Shown piece by piece: positions 1-12,009 of a stretch of 54,395 nt of DNA. The stretch lies in NCBI RefSeq assembly GCF_000090795.2, contig NW_003546621.1:25412-79806 (forward strand), in the 5' to 3' direction. This stretch comes from Amphimedon queenslandica (taxonomy: Eukaryota > Porifera > Demospongiae > Haplosclerida > Niphatidae). Position 1 is the stretch's first letter, and the number at the start of each line of letters is the position of its first letter. The notes beneath the pieces are model-generated. The model ran no database searches. It was not told the DNA's origin and was given only the letters and a program-made list of their open reading frames with translations. The position numbers and the translations under genes are program-made.

Positions 1-327
1 AATTATTTTAAAGCTATGTTTCTTCAAAAAAAGTTACTTAATGTCATTGTGATATACCATATTAGAATGATAAAACTATTATTATAATATTATTTTTTTG
101 ATCATCAAATAGGGTATGAATATGAAACCAATGAAGATAAATTGTCTGTTGTTTCTTGTATTGACTCTTTTCAGAAGAAATATAGATTTTTATGAAGTTT
201 TTTATAATTATTGATTTTGCCACCATTTTGGTTGCTAAGTGTAGCTAGGATAAACGTCACATCCGGCGAAAAGAGCATAGGCGCATCCTGTTTTGTATCC
301 ACTTGGTATATATAGTATCTATGCTGG
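1..327. other. AT-rich sequence, no gene seen
   Basis: This stretch is AT-rich with no open frame of note, no recognisable exon and no clear repeat. It ends at the left terminus of the TIR element that follows. Confidence 0.5.
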
Positions 328-2080
328 GGCCGTCCCTAAAAAACGGACCGGACCGGACCAACGGACTATGGTCGGCGACAAGTCTGTTTTACGGACCCGA
401 ATGGTCCGCGACATCTCTATTTTACGGACCACTTTGCTCACTGCTAAATATTATAGCTAATGCTTATGCTAACTGCTAAGGTCAAGATTTACTCTTACTT
501 AAACCCTGCTTCTCGCTTAGATATAAGCCCAAACCTTCAGATATTGCAAATTTAAAGAATTTATTTATGAAGCAACTGTATACAGCCTGAGCATGGTAGC
601 TACTGAGTTAATTGATGTTGTGCAGTGACTCTACAAATGGTGGAGTAAATTTTAATATCTCACTAATGATACTTATTTGTGTCACTTTACAGCCTAGTGT
701 GGGAAGCAAATCTTGTTCTGAATTCAGTGGAGTAACGGTTACAAATTAGATATGTAATGATAATTGCCGGCAACTGCTTAAATTTTCAATGGCTACTGAT
801 GTTGTTAGCTACACTGAATTATTGTTGTTGATCATTTTATGCAGGGAAAATTTTTAAAATTTAGGTTTATACTTGATAATATAACATGCATTGTATGAAA
901 TGTACGTGGCATGCAATTAAGATGAATGCCACTGAAATATGGCCCAGGCTTGTTATGATTACATTCAAGAATTTACACCTTTAATTCATATAAATTATTA
1001 AAAAATTTAAGTAACAATAGTACAAAAACTTTGGTAGTTATATCTACCACAGTCAAAAGATATTATAACTGTTCAGTTACCGTCAGTACTAACCCCTTAA
1101 GCTCTCCTCTGACAATATGCTACTGAGTGATACCACTGGGTGGTATTTTTTTGTAAACTTCTGTTTAGACTGGTATATTTATTTAATAATTTATTTATTC
1201 TACTCATAATTTTATTCTGCTAATAAATAACTTATTTATCCATTTTAGTAGTTAAGCTTACTCCAAGGCTTGGTATTATTCACTAGCTGATTCTCACTAA
1301 CATCATTGCTATAAAGATTTATTAAAATTTTTGCTACATAATATTAACAAGAACTACTTTTGGGATCAGTTCCAGTATTATTATTTATGTTGATTTATTT
1401 TGCATTAGATTCAGTTAATTATCAATATTATTATCACCATAACTACCGTTTTAATATTGATTGTATTTTTACTTTTTCTTATTTTTTTGTTTCTTTTCCT
1501 TCCTTCTCTCATCTTTCTTCTTTTTCTTTCTGGCTGGCCATGTTTCCTTGGTCAGGCCTTTGGTGTTTCTTTTATCTAGCCTCTTAACTCTCATTCTCAT
1601 TGCCGGTCACTGTAAAGTTTAAATAAATTAATTAATACATAAATTGCTGATGCATAAATGTAACAATTGATTATCATAGTCTACTAGATATAATATTATT
1701 ATTAGTTTTGAACAAGTATAAAATTAATTTAAGTTGATATTACAGACTTTATCAATAAACTACGGCCTCACTGCATTGTATTATGACTCAACTGATAGTA
1801 GATCTATCTCCATAGATAAAAATTATATTTGTCACTGAAGTTATGTATGTTGTCTAGGCCATCATGGAGTTTGCTAGCATCATAAATACTGATGCTAGCA
1901 TAGATATCTATGCTCTAGGTCGGTCAGGTCCGTGGTCATCAACGCGGAGTCCGTACTTTAGTCTTTTCGGGTCCCTTGGTCGGGTCAATAAATTAGTTTG
2001 TATCGGGTCCGTCGCTCGGTCCGTAAATTAGTCTTTTCGGGTCCGTTGGTCCGGTCCGGTCCGCTTTTTAGGGACAACCG
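328..2080. mobile_element. Non-autonomous DNA transposon with GC-rich terminal inverted repeats
   Basis: The two ends are inverted copies of about 39 bp. The left end (328-366) reads GTCCCTAAAAAACGGACC and continues with a CGGAC repeat. The right end (2042-2080) is its reverse complement with a few mismatches. Inside each end, degenerate copies of GGTCCGT/ACGGACC motifs continue for a further 60-100 bp (to about 420, and from about 1915). The GC-rich ends contrast sharply with the AT-rich interior. The interior (about 420-1900) has no transposase-like frame, so this looks like a non-autonomous element of roughly 1.75 kb. No convincing target-site duplication was found, so exact limits and superfamily are open. 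Confidence 0.7.
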
Positions 2081-2137
2081 AATGCGGATCAATGCCGCGC
2101 AACGCCGGCGGCGCGCGCGCTCACATGCACGTGATAG

Positions 2138-2202
2138 CATATAATCTATGGTTTGTACATAGATTATATATGGTTTGTACATAGATTATATATGGTTTGT
2201 AG
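2138..2202. repeat. 22-bp tandem repeat, about three copies
   Basis: The unit ATGGTTTGTACATAGATTATAT starts at 2148, 2170 and 2192 (the last copy partial), with partial sequence before the first. It lies between the TIR element and the left E2-fusion copy. Confidence 0.85.
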
Positions 2203-2277
2203 TACGGTGATAGCTACGTAGGCATCTCTTAAAGTATTAATTAGCGCTAGATCTAACTTGCCTTTCATAGTCGTAGC

Positions 2278-2322
2278 ATGAGCTATCTATTATGAGCTAT
2301 CTATTATGAGCTATCTATTATT
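2278..2322. repeat. 14-bp tandem repeat abutting a start codon
   Basis: ATGAGCTATCTATT is repeated at 2278, 2292 and 2306 and runs straight into the ATG of the left E2-fusion copy at 2323. None of the ATGs inside the repeat opens the E2 frame, because each soon meets a TGA. The repeat occupies the place where the native promoter lies in the right-hand copy. Confidence 0.85.
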
Positions 2323-5300
2323 ATGGAAGTGTTGCAGAAATACCTTTGTAACTCTGGTGTAGATGAGATAGATTTGGAAACTAAAATAGTCCCTCATTTT
2401 TGGAAAAAGGGTTTTAAAAAAATCGCCGATTTTGAGTATTTAGAAAAACAAGACCTTGATGGTATGGTATGTGTTAAGATAAACCTGTGCTTTGATGTTA
2501 TTGCTAAATACAGATTTAGATGCTAATGATTTAACTAAAAGAAGACTGTGGAAGCATGTTTGCCTTGGCCTTCACCCCGAACCGACCATAGAAGACGAAT
2601 TTGATCAAGACACTGAAATATATATAAGATACATCTTTTGCAATTCTGATCTTTTTGCAAATGATATAGCTGAAATGAATCTTGTCAAAATAAAACCATT
2701 AATGAAGCTGGATGAAATTACAAGTATGATATGTAGTGAAAATAAAATTCCACAAGAAGAAGTGATTGAGCTATATTCAAGTCATGGATATCCATTACAA
2801 AATAATGAAATAACTGGACAAAGTAAATCTAGTAAAAATTATTTTAAAATCTACTTTTATGTGCTAGGTATCATAATTTCTTGGAAATTGGAGGATGGTG
2901 ATTTATTCTATGTATTAAGAAGGTTAAAAAAGCAACCACGAATGAGGGAATTTGTCTCATTACCTGAACTAGATCACTGTGTTGGTAAGACATGTGCAAA
3001 CCATGATTCATTACACATAAAAATGTAAATAGGTCAGGAAACTTTAATAATTGAAACTCCTTTCCATGGATCCTTCTCAGTTAATGCATACTGTGATTCA
3101 CCAGAAGACATTGCACAAAAAGTCTACAGTGTTACTGGCATACCTGTACCATTTATGTCACTTTATGTGAGGTATAGACAATAGTACAAGTGTGTTTTTG
3201 GATTGTATAACTACAGGCGAGGATATTTTCATGAGCAAGTGACAGCATTTACAGAGCTGAAAGATCAAGATCACATTAGGGTTATACTGCGAAGCCCATT
3301 TGAAATTGTTTTGAAGCCTCTCTCTATCCATTATGGCTGCCAAACTTATAATTTTTTGGTACCCCAAACAAAAAAAGGAATCACAAAATTCTTTTCGATT
3401 CTTAAATTTATTGTAAGTTTTTTCATGAATTAGTTATTATGGATCAGTATAATTATAGTGTTCACCTAAACCCCATAATAAAGAATATGACTTTGAAAGA
3501 TTCCAGTCTTTCTTAATGACATTCACTGATTTCCCTCCTCTGGTCTATGCATTACAGAATCTGAAAGAATTTTCATTCCTCACAATATCTGGCTGGGTAA
3601 GTTTTATTTACCATCAAATAATGCATTTGTTTTTCAAATATAATAGACTGCATTAATTGAGGGTTTCTATTTGCTTTTCAAAACGATTCTTGACACTTTT
3701 GCTACAGGTATTGTGAATTTAATTATAGAACATTTTTGCAATTTTAACAGTAAGTAGGGATCAAATTTTTGAATATTCAGACTACATTCTTTCTATGTTC
3801 ATACATAAATCACATGTAAGAATACATGCCTAGTACAGAGCATGGAAGGAAATTTAATTGATACTATCATCATAACTTCATAGGATATTGAAGAAACATG
3901 CACAGAAACACAGCACTGCTCCTTAGTTTGCCCTTTATCAGGAACAAGAATACATCAACCAGTTCGTGTAGATGTAGATATGACACAAGGTCCCTTTGAT
4001 AAAGAAAACATCCTAGCAAAAATTGAAAGTAAACATCGTATCAAATGGCCTATAACAAAGTACTCTAATAATTGTAGGTGATAACAACTTCGAACAGTTT
4101 GGAAGGCTTACAAAAGAACAGTTAAAGGATGATGTTGAAACTGCTAAGCTTCTGATGTATTTTCCATGGGAAACAGATAAAAAAGTATGTGTATGGACAA
4201 ATCCACCAAAATATGTCAAACCACCAAAGTGAGTTATATACATGTACAATATATAAATTCATAAGTTATAACTTTTATATTTTTAAGAGTTTGTAGAAAG
4301 GTGGATGTGTTTTTTAAGTGGTATGACATGCTACACTCATTATCAGAGTTACATATACTCAATCCTCAAGGATTGTATGGAGACGAATGTTTAACATACA
4401 ATAGTGAAGGTTAACAACTAAAAAGTCTATATTATTATTATTTAATGTATAGTTGCAGCAAAGATCAAAGGCCTAACAGTTGTGATAAAACCCACAGAAC
4501 ACTCCCACCAATACTGCAGTGTGATATTATAAATAGCACACTCATTTATTTGATGTGCAGCAGTGTGATATCAGTGATAGCAGAGCATGTGCAATCTTTG
4601 CTGGAACTATACACTAAAACAATTAATACATGTGGCATCGTGTTCTATCAGATTTATCTGCACTCGCTTCCGGTCTCATCACTAAAAGTAGCGCACTCGG
4701 CCTTCGGCCTCATGTGCTATTTTAGCGACTTGACCGGAAGCTCGTGTGGATAAATCTAATATAACACGCCGCCCCATGTATTAACTATTACATGAGAATT
4801 TTATAGCACATCTAATCTATTTTCCTGGCTCAACAAAAAGTACAGACAAAAAACATAAAGCAGTATTCTACAATGCATGTGCTGATGCTGAACGCAACTA
4901 CCAACAAGTAATACATAAAGCAGAACTTGAGAAAATTGGAAAGTTAGATTATAACAAATAAGCTTATATTAACTATGCACAATAAATTTGTTAGCTCAGG
5001 CCTTGAATTGCAAGTTACTTCTGATATAAAAAAAGTAATCAAAAAAGATAGTCATGTCATTCTAAACTATGATAAAATAAGGTGAAGTATATACATTTTC
5101 TGTCATTAATAAAATAAATAAAAATTACCATAGAAAATCAGTTGTCATTTCACCTGAGAAAAGCATACAGTGGGAAACAGAAGAAGCAGTTGTCGTAAAT
5201 AAACATATGTACATGTAGATCAGTAATATTATGGCTGTGTTACAGATATTATTGGATCAACGTAGTTCTATGAGAAACACAATTTTCAAAGAGTAAGTAT

Positions 5301-7062
5301 GTAAGTATTATTGAACTTTTCATATAAAGCAAAAAATATAGAATTGGAGACATGAAAAGTGATTGATGCTGCTAAACAATTGTGTTACAGTTTTGCAACA
5401 CAATCTCAAGCATACAAGCTTGCATCTTGCTCTGGGACTAACTATATTTGGGTCAGAAACCATTGTAAAACTAAAAGTCACAAATAGATTTAACACTGAA
5501 GAATTTGAGGTACATGCATAAACAAATTTATAATCATAAATAAATACTGGCTCAGACTACCTTAAATGACATTGATATGAAAGTGTTCCATGGATTTTAC
5601 AGCTGCTGTTGTTAATACCATTCAGCAACTTAAACAGTTCAACTGCAAAAGGTGAACTTTATTATGATTATTATTAATTGAAACTAATTTAATATAGGAG
5701 AATAATGTGTTTAACAAATGGATACAACAGATCCAAAACTATGTATAACACTGTATTGTCATCTGCAAAGGTAAAGAAAATTATTAATCATTATCATTCT
5801 AAATCTGTATAATTTATATAATTATACAGGAAGCTAATGTAATTGTAGATACTATTTTGTTGACTTTTCCTGAAGATAATAAAGAACAAAAGGCATTCTC
5901 TCATGCAACAGGTTTTAAATACAATATGTAATTTTTAAAGTCACTAAACCCATCATACAGGAGGTGTATGTGTTCTTCCTAAAACAATGCAGGAAGCACT
6001 CAGATACTTTGAATTAGATGCAATGCTCTCACTGAGGGAAAGGGTGCCTAGACAATACCCAGTAAGCAAGAAAATCATAAGTGAAGGGATAATTTACTTA
6101 TATACAGACTGATTTAAGTGTGTTGCAAAATATCAACCGTTATCCATATGAGACAGAGACTAGCTTTAAATCAACCTACATTGAATCATTTTACAAAGTA
6201 AAGACACAATCAATGAAAAGGTACTTCATTATTTATTGAAGTAATGATGTTTTACTATTGTTACTGAAAGCCACATAGATAAGTTAAAAGAAACACCAAG
6301 TAATTCACACCAACGAAGAATAATAAGAGAACTTAGAGAGTTCATGCATAATCCTCATCATAGTATAACAGTTTATCCAAGTCAAACAAGGTATAATCTT
6401 AATATAAGTGCCTTATAATTTATTGACAAATTGTAGCTATGAAAAATGGAAAGTGTTAATGTCTGCCCCAGATGAAAGTGCTTATTCAGGAGGTTAGTTC
6501 TTTTATACAGCATTAAACTAAGTGTCCATGTGTAGGAGTATTTGCTCTGAGTGTTGAATTTCCCAAAAAATATCCCTTCATCCAACCTGAAATACGCTTT
6601 CTTACACCAGTATGCATGGATAAATTATACAAACATTATTTTATTCTACGCTTATAGATATATCATTGCAATGTTAGTAGCAGCAGTGGGAGGATATGTC
6701 ATGCAATACTTGGAGAGTCATACACACCCTCCACCAGTATGAGAGAAATACTGAGCTACATTTATGGACTGTTGATGTGTCCTGATACTGATACACCCCT
6801 TGACAGGTAATGCTATAATTAACTGTATAAAATTAACTAGTGTATAGTGCACTTGCTGGAGAATATGGATACCAGAGTGGTAAAGAAAAAGGCCATATAG
6901 AATATTTTGAGGTGGCAAGTGAATATTTCAGAAAAGCTGGTGAAAATGTCAAACGGCATGCAAGTAGAGCATTTGACGAGTTACACAAAGTTAGTTAAGA
7001 TGATTATAATGACATAATTCTACATTACAAATGTTATTTTTTGATAGGAACTTAGTGGATGA
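2323..7062 (+). pseudogene. Left copy of Ubl-VWA-E2 fusion gene, damaged in the VWA domain
   Basis: This is a paralogue of the gene at 41894-46542, with the same exon order and splice phases. The N-terminal region, both ubiquitin-like domains and the SP-RING-like exon (about 3886-4029) can be read through. The VWA part is broken. The MIDAS motif at 5255-5269 reads D-Q-R-S-S instead of D-H-S-G-S. The next exon (about 5341-5513) carries an in-frame TGA and at least two one-base offsets relative to the right copy. The exon at about 5566-5651 is one base longer than its counterpart, again shifting frame. The C-terminal E2 domain is open to its stop at 7060-7062, with the catalytic cysteine codon at 6697-6699 in an H-C-N ... 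G-R-I-C context. It is probably a pseudogene as a full-length protein. A product skipping the VWA, or the E2 half alone, cannot be excluded. Confidence 0.75.
4622..4783. mobile_element. Palindromic hairpin element in an intron of the left E2 copy
   Basis: The corresponding right-copy intron is about 45 nt; here it is about 400 nt. The inserted sequence contains a long imperfect palindrome: TTAATACATGTGGC on the left pairs with GCCCCATGTATTAA on the right, and CAGATTTATC...CGCTTCCGGTC pairs with GACCGGAAGC...GATAAATCT further in. This is typical of a foldback or MITE-type insertion that arrived after the duplication. The rest of the inserted sequence (about 4440-4620) is unclassified. Confidence 0.65.
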
Positions 7063-8343
7063 CTTAAATCTTGCTTAAATATAACTACTACATTTATGCA
7101 TTCACATATTTAGATTCTCTTAAATTAAAAAAAATTAATGACAACATAAAAATACACATAGGAGAACAGCTAAAATGTATGCAAAATGAATTAAACTTGT
7201 CCTAAAAATCTGCAGATGTATTAACTTCACTCAAGAATGGAACCTTGGGAAATTTTATATGACCTAGATACAGAAAAAAGTTATTAAGCTGAGCACTTTT
7301 TCCTCTCAGCCATGCTGAGCCTGGTATTGTGCCAAACCTTTGGTCGATTATAATAATAAATCAAGGGTTTTGACAACAACAAAACTAAAGATTGAGATGT
7401 GTGTTTTGCAAGGCTATCAAATTTAGTTTGGTATTTTAATGTTATAACACTAGTGAAATCTTAAAGCATACCAAATAATATATATATTAGATATTACAAT
7501 GATACATGTTTTGTACATATGCCTTCTTAAAGGTGTTCCTACATGTATCATTGATAATTACTGGTACACATCACCTAGTGCTGTACTCTACTATCTATGG
7601 ATGTATACCCTCTGATAGGTAGTGTGTTATAGTATGTATAGCTTATAGGCACCGTTATTTCAACTCAAGCACAGCCCAACTAAACCAACAACTGCATGAG
7701 CAATTGCTACATAAGTTTATAGTATGTGGCATAAATTGCAACAAGAAGTTCAATGCTGACATAAAATAACATTTTCTAACAATACCAAATTAGTTCCAAA
7801 TGATATAAAATAATGATAAATTCAATATGCACAGACAGTAATGTATTATTCCAAGAAACTTCCTAGCACCACCTGACCTAACACCCCTAAAAAGTAACTA
7901 TACACTACTGATAACAAAAACTTATCTACATAGGAAACACCCTCTCATAATATATACACCTATCAGATATCTATACCTGTTGAGAGGGTGTTACAGGCCT
8001 AATACACTCCTACAGACACCTAATGAATTATGTATCAGATATCTGATATGTATTTGTCCGGAGGGTGTATATACCATTCAGAAAAGGTTGAGGGGCAAGA
8101 GTACAACACCTAAAACTACATAAATGTTTTCTACAGTTGACTTGACACTACATGCTACATGTAATAGTACAATCAAAACATGCATATTTTTAAAATGAGC
8201 ATAGCAGGGAATCAAAAATAGCAGTGCTAGAGCAGCACATTATAATGTTCAATCACGTAAATTTATGCTTATAGGTAAACACAAGAGTTGAATACAGTAA
8301 TTAATGTAGAGCAGTGACAATGGGCTAAGTTACAAAAACTATA
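7063..8343. other. Intergenic, no gene seen
   Basis: This AT-rich spacer follows the left E2 copy and has no supportable exon. It contains a small palindrome at about 7927-7993, where ACACCCTCTCA pairs with TGAGAGGGTGT around TATCAGATATC. A second CAGATATCTG palindrome lies near 8036-8046. These may be remnants of short inverted-repeat elements. Confidence 0.5.
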
Positions 8344-8583
8344 TGTGACCATAATTGACAAAAGGGCCCTTATGGCGGATTTTAAAATTGATCGTTATAA
8401 TTGAAAATATCAACCTGTGAGTGCTTTGTTAGACAATCATTGTTTCTAAAAGTTTCATGGTAACTTTTTGCATCCTGTGGAGTAATTTTATGATAAATGG
8501 GGCTCAGGAAGTTGGATTTTTTAGGCTAGAAAGAGAAATTTCACTACCCGCCATAAGGTCCCTTTTGTCAATTATGGTCACAT
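8344..8583. mobile_element. 240-bp MITE, copy 1 of a pair
   Basis: The ends are near-perfect inverted repeats of about 36 bp, beginning TGTGACCATAATTGACAAAA and running into a CCTTATGGCGG motif. TA lies immediately outside both ends, as expected for Tc1/mariner-type target choice. A second copy in inverted orientation is at 17159-17397. Confidence 0.85.
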
Positions 8584-8985
8584 ATTCAAAAGTAATAACA
8601 AAGTATTATAGGTAGATGAGCTTTCTTAAACATAATTCATTCACTGAGCAACCTTATACTAATTACAATATGTAGCAACAGGTACATATTGAAGCTATGC
8701 ATAATACAGTATATTAAATGTACTATTCTTTTATTCTGGTGTGAAAGGGGTGTACCAGTTTTTATAGTCATATGCATGTAATGTAAACTCTCCCTCCCCA
8801 TCCTATTATGCTTTGAAATGAATCCAATTATGCTCATTTAATGCCCATATTTTAAGCTTTACTCAAGTATGGACTATCAAGTTACATGTACATGCATCTG
8901 TTATAATTGCAATAATGCCAGAATCTGAAAATACTTCCAAAGACTTTGAATCACTGGAAAATACAATACTCTAAAGTGTTGCACT

Positions 8986-8994
8986 ATATATACA

Positions 8995-9032
<38 letters not shown>
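8986..9032. repeat. (TA)n microsatellite
   Basis: This is an almost pure TA dinucleotide tract interrupted once by CAG. The isoleucine/tyrosine-rich reading frame across it is an artefact. Confidence 0.9.
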
Positions 9033-9037
<5 letters not shown>

Positions 9038-9821
9038 CAGTATTTGTACCATCTGCCAAATTGAATTGCAATTTTATGTGGTCAGGGATATGGGGCGAGA
9101 AATTTTTGATCCAATGCTCCAAATTATGCTAGCATAATTTGCCTAGCCCCAAGTCAGCCAGGTGTTACTACTGGTATACCAAAAAGCTTGGTAAAATACA
9201 AATTACACTGGCTTGTATATAAAATGCCATGGCTATTCAGTGGATTATTGCATATGGTAAAAAGATGGTGTAGTACATTTTACAATGTACAGACTATTGT
9301 ATTTTAATAAAAGATAATAATATACTCAGACTCACAAAGACTCACCTTATTCATGGCTTCGTTTCCAATGGCTCTTCTATAATTACTAATTAAGAAGTAC
9401 TATGAGTCAGTATAGTAAAATCTTTGAACTACAGAGAAGAAGAGAGGTACAGATATCAGCCCATTAATGTCAAATAAGATAAGCTCTCATAATAATAATT
9501 GACAATCTCAAATAATTAATGACAATCTCTTAAGCATATACAATGTACATGCAATATGAAAGTGCATACAAAAGTTGGCATGCTTTGTGCTAAACCCATT
9601 ATTAGCAAATAAAAAATAACAAATTAAAAATACAAAATAAATAATAATTTGAAAGTTTGAGCTGATTCTGACTTAAAGGGACCACTCCCATTTACAATAA
9701 AAATTGAAGAATGACTGAATTCATTATGCATGGCTAATAGATAATATCTACCGCATTATGCATAAATAGGGGTGACGTACATGCAGACAGACAAACAGGC
9801 ATGACTGAGAGACTTACTTAT

Positions 9822-9913
9822 TCCAATTGATGACTTACACAAGGCTAGTTCAATGACATGATTTTATATTTACTATGTACACTATGTACTTTGTATAGGA
9901 ACTTAGTGGACAA
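9822..9913 (+). pseudogene. Relic of the last two exon ends of an E2-fusion gene
   Basis: GATGACTTACACAAG followed by GCTAGTTC resembles the penultimate exon end and donor of the left E2 copy (GACGAGTTACACAAA, GTTAGTT). After a 50-60 nt intron-like gap, TTGTATAGGAACTTAGTGGA matches the acceptor and last exon at 7041-7060, but the TGA stop is lost (GACAAA). Order and spacing match the intact gene, so this is a decayed third copy or internal duplication rather than chance. Confidence 0.65.
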
Positions 9914-10083
9914 ATATCTTGAACAATGAGCAACTGACTTGATTATTTACATTTAAAAAATAATTAAATTTAACAATGATGTGAATAAAAATGTGGTACT
10001 TATATGTAAATGTAGTGATTTGACACACAATAATTCATCAAAATCATCACATCTAAAAGTTAAAGACATACTCGTTTTCTAAG

Positions 10084-10423
10084 TACCGTAATTTCTCAAA
10101 AATTCGTCATCACTGTTTTGGGACAGGTAATTTTGAGAACAAAATTTTAGACGTTAAACGGAAATAATTAAGCCAAAATAGTTATTTTTGACGAATTTAG
10201 AGGCAACATGGTGGTGCGTGAGTGCGTCATTAAAGTCTGCCAAGTCACTGCTTACCTGCCACTCTATTGCCATTGAAGATGAATATAGAGAATCCTGACG
10301 AAATTAGAACACGTTGGAAGGATATTTTTGTGACAAATATTTAGACTACTTTAGGTACTATTTCTTCCAAATAATTATTTATTTTCAAAATTAGAGTGCT
10401 GAATTTTTAGAGAAATTACGGTA
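10084..10423. mobile_element. 340-bp MITE
   Basis: The left end TACCGTAATTTCTCAAAAAT is inverted at the right end (ATTTTTAGAGAAATTACGGTA) with one or two mismatches over about 22 bp. The interior has no coding capacity. Confidence 0.8.
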
Positions 10424-10618
10424 ATGGTTATTTACATTTTATAGATTAGATTTACAGGTCACGTAGCAGTTCAGGGAGTTTGGCAGTCATCTCAGTTTTT
10501 AACAACCTAAATAGACAAATGAATACTGAAATTTCCTGAAAAATAAAGAACAATGACTATTACAACCAAAATTAAGCAATTCTGTCCTCAATTGATTGAT
10601 AAAATACACATGTACAAG

Positions 10619-10883
10619 TACCGTAAATGTTCAAATAAAAGCCCGGGCGTTTATTTCTTTCCAGGACAAAAAAATGTGTAAAATAAAATAAGAAAAAGTA
10701 AAACTGGGATTTGAACCCTGACATCCACGTTCAATGCACTCAGCTTAACAAGTTAGGCCATTTGAGACACTCCAAAGATTATGGGACTTATATTGACTAA
10801 AATATGTGTATCTATACTTGGAGATTCTTAGTACCAGGCATTTATTCAAGCCCGGCCTGGCCTTTATTTGAACATTTACGGTA
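10619..10883. mobile_element. 265-bp TIR element carrying a tRNA-like module
   Basis: The ends are inverted copies of TACCGTAAATGTTCAAATAA, followed on both sides by AAGSCCGG-type motifs (GCCCGGG near the left end, GCCCGGCC near the right). The interior includes a tRNA-like segment on the minus strand. The combination of TIRs with a tRNA-derived core suggests a composite element. Confidence 0.75.
10703..10773 (-). other. tRNA-like module inside a MITE, not a functional tRNA
   Basis: Read on the minus strand, it shows an A-box-like TGGCCTAACTTG and a B-box-like GGGTTCAAATCCC at roughly tRNA spacing. The acceptor stem does not pair convincingly and the segment lies wholly within a TIR element. 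It is best read as a tRNA-derived Pol III promoter relic. Confidence 0.45.
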
Positions 10884-12009
10884 CATGTATAATAAATCTA
10901 TGTTTGTCACATTAAAAGTTATTGCTGCAAATATTTGTATATAGTCATGCAAGGATAAAATTGGAGTACACTTATAGAGCAATGCAATTCTGTCTAGAAC
11001 GATGTCTTCTATATTAGGCATAAACCTATGGCTCTAAAATGGATACATGATTTCATTATAGGAGTTAGTCTTAAAGGTGCAAATTCTTGCTATGCTTTAA
11101 GCAATGTGAGCATTCCAGTTAATGGCCAATATGGCCATACTAGTAAGATGTAAAAAAATAATTCCCTGTACATTATAATTTTTGAGACATCCATAACACT
11201 TGAACAGATGTGAGCCCTGTTTTATAATCATCATTCCATTACCAATTATAGTAAGCTGCCTACTCATACATATAGAGATAGCGCTGCTGTTATCATTCTT
11301 TGACTGAGACAGAGATCAGACAGATTTCAGACAGAGACCAGCCCGATATTCTAAACTAATGAACCAACAACTAAAAGTAATTACATGTAGTCCAACCACA
11401 AATTAACAAACCAAAAAACCAATAACTTTACATGAGTAATTTATGAACCAACAGCCATGCATGTAGATTTGTAGGAGTAATTCAACACAGTATATACAAC
11501 ACATTTCAAGAATGAACACAGCACTGAGAGCCAATGAATACTAAACTTCCTGAAAAGCCAATGAAATGGGTGAGCTACATGTGTGTGTGTCGGTGAACTG
11601 TGAACTAGTTGAAAGTTCTATAATTGTTAAAGGCATTGCTACAAAGGCCTAAAAGACACCTACTGACAAAGACTAATAAAGCATAATAAGTGTATAGTCC
11701 TATACTGATTGGTCTATTACATACAATTTGAAGATAATTACTTCCTAATCATGGCACCCTTACAAGCAACTACACAAACTATAACAAGTGTAAAAACAGG
11801 AAAGAGAGAGGCAGGCCATAAAATCTTATCAAAACTATTTCCAGCCACACACATACATGTACATGTACATGTACATGCAACAGTGTACAGAAAATTCAAT
11901 AACACCTTAAAAAGTAATTTAACACTGATTAGTTCACTACAACATGATAATCAAATGGCAAAAACAGTCAATGCACACTAAAATGGACAATAAAGGGAGA
12001 ATATAAATA
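10884..12009. other. Intergenic, no gene seen; includes (ACATGT)n
   Basis: AT-rich spacer with no supportable exon. A pure ACATGT repeat lies at about 11851-11878, one of many in the window. The open frame around 11709-11981 has no recognisable domain and crosses this repeat. Confidence 0.5.

Larger units (their letters stand above)
8584..10083. other. Intergenic, with microsatellite and a relic E2 fragment
   Basis: No expressed gene is supportable. The stretch holds the TA microsatellite and, near 9822-9913, a relic of the last exons of the E2-fusion gene, listed separately. Confidence 0.5.

Noticed and set aside
1360..1587. Open frame of 75 codons inside the TIR element
   Set aside because: Its composition is low-complexity (phenylalanine/serine/tyrosine-rich) with no motif of a transposase or any family.
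8901..9122. Minus-strand frame with an isoleucine-tyrosine repeat
   Set aside because: It is a translation of the TA microsatellite.
10703..10773. A functional tRNA gene on the minus strand
   Set aside because: A-box and B-box-like motifs exist but the acceptor stem does not pair and the segment lies inside a TIR element.
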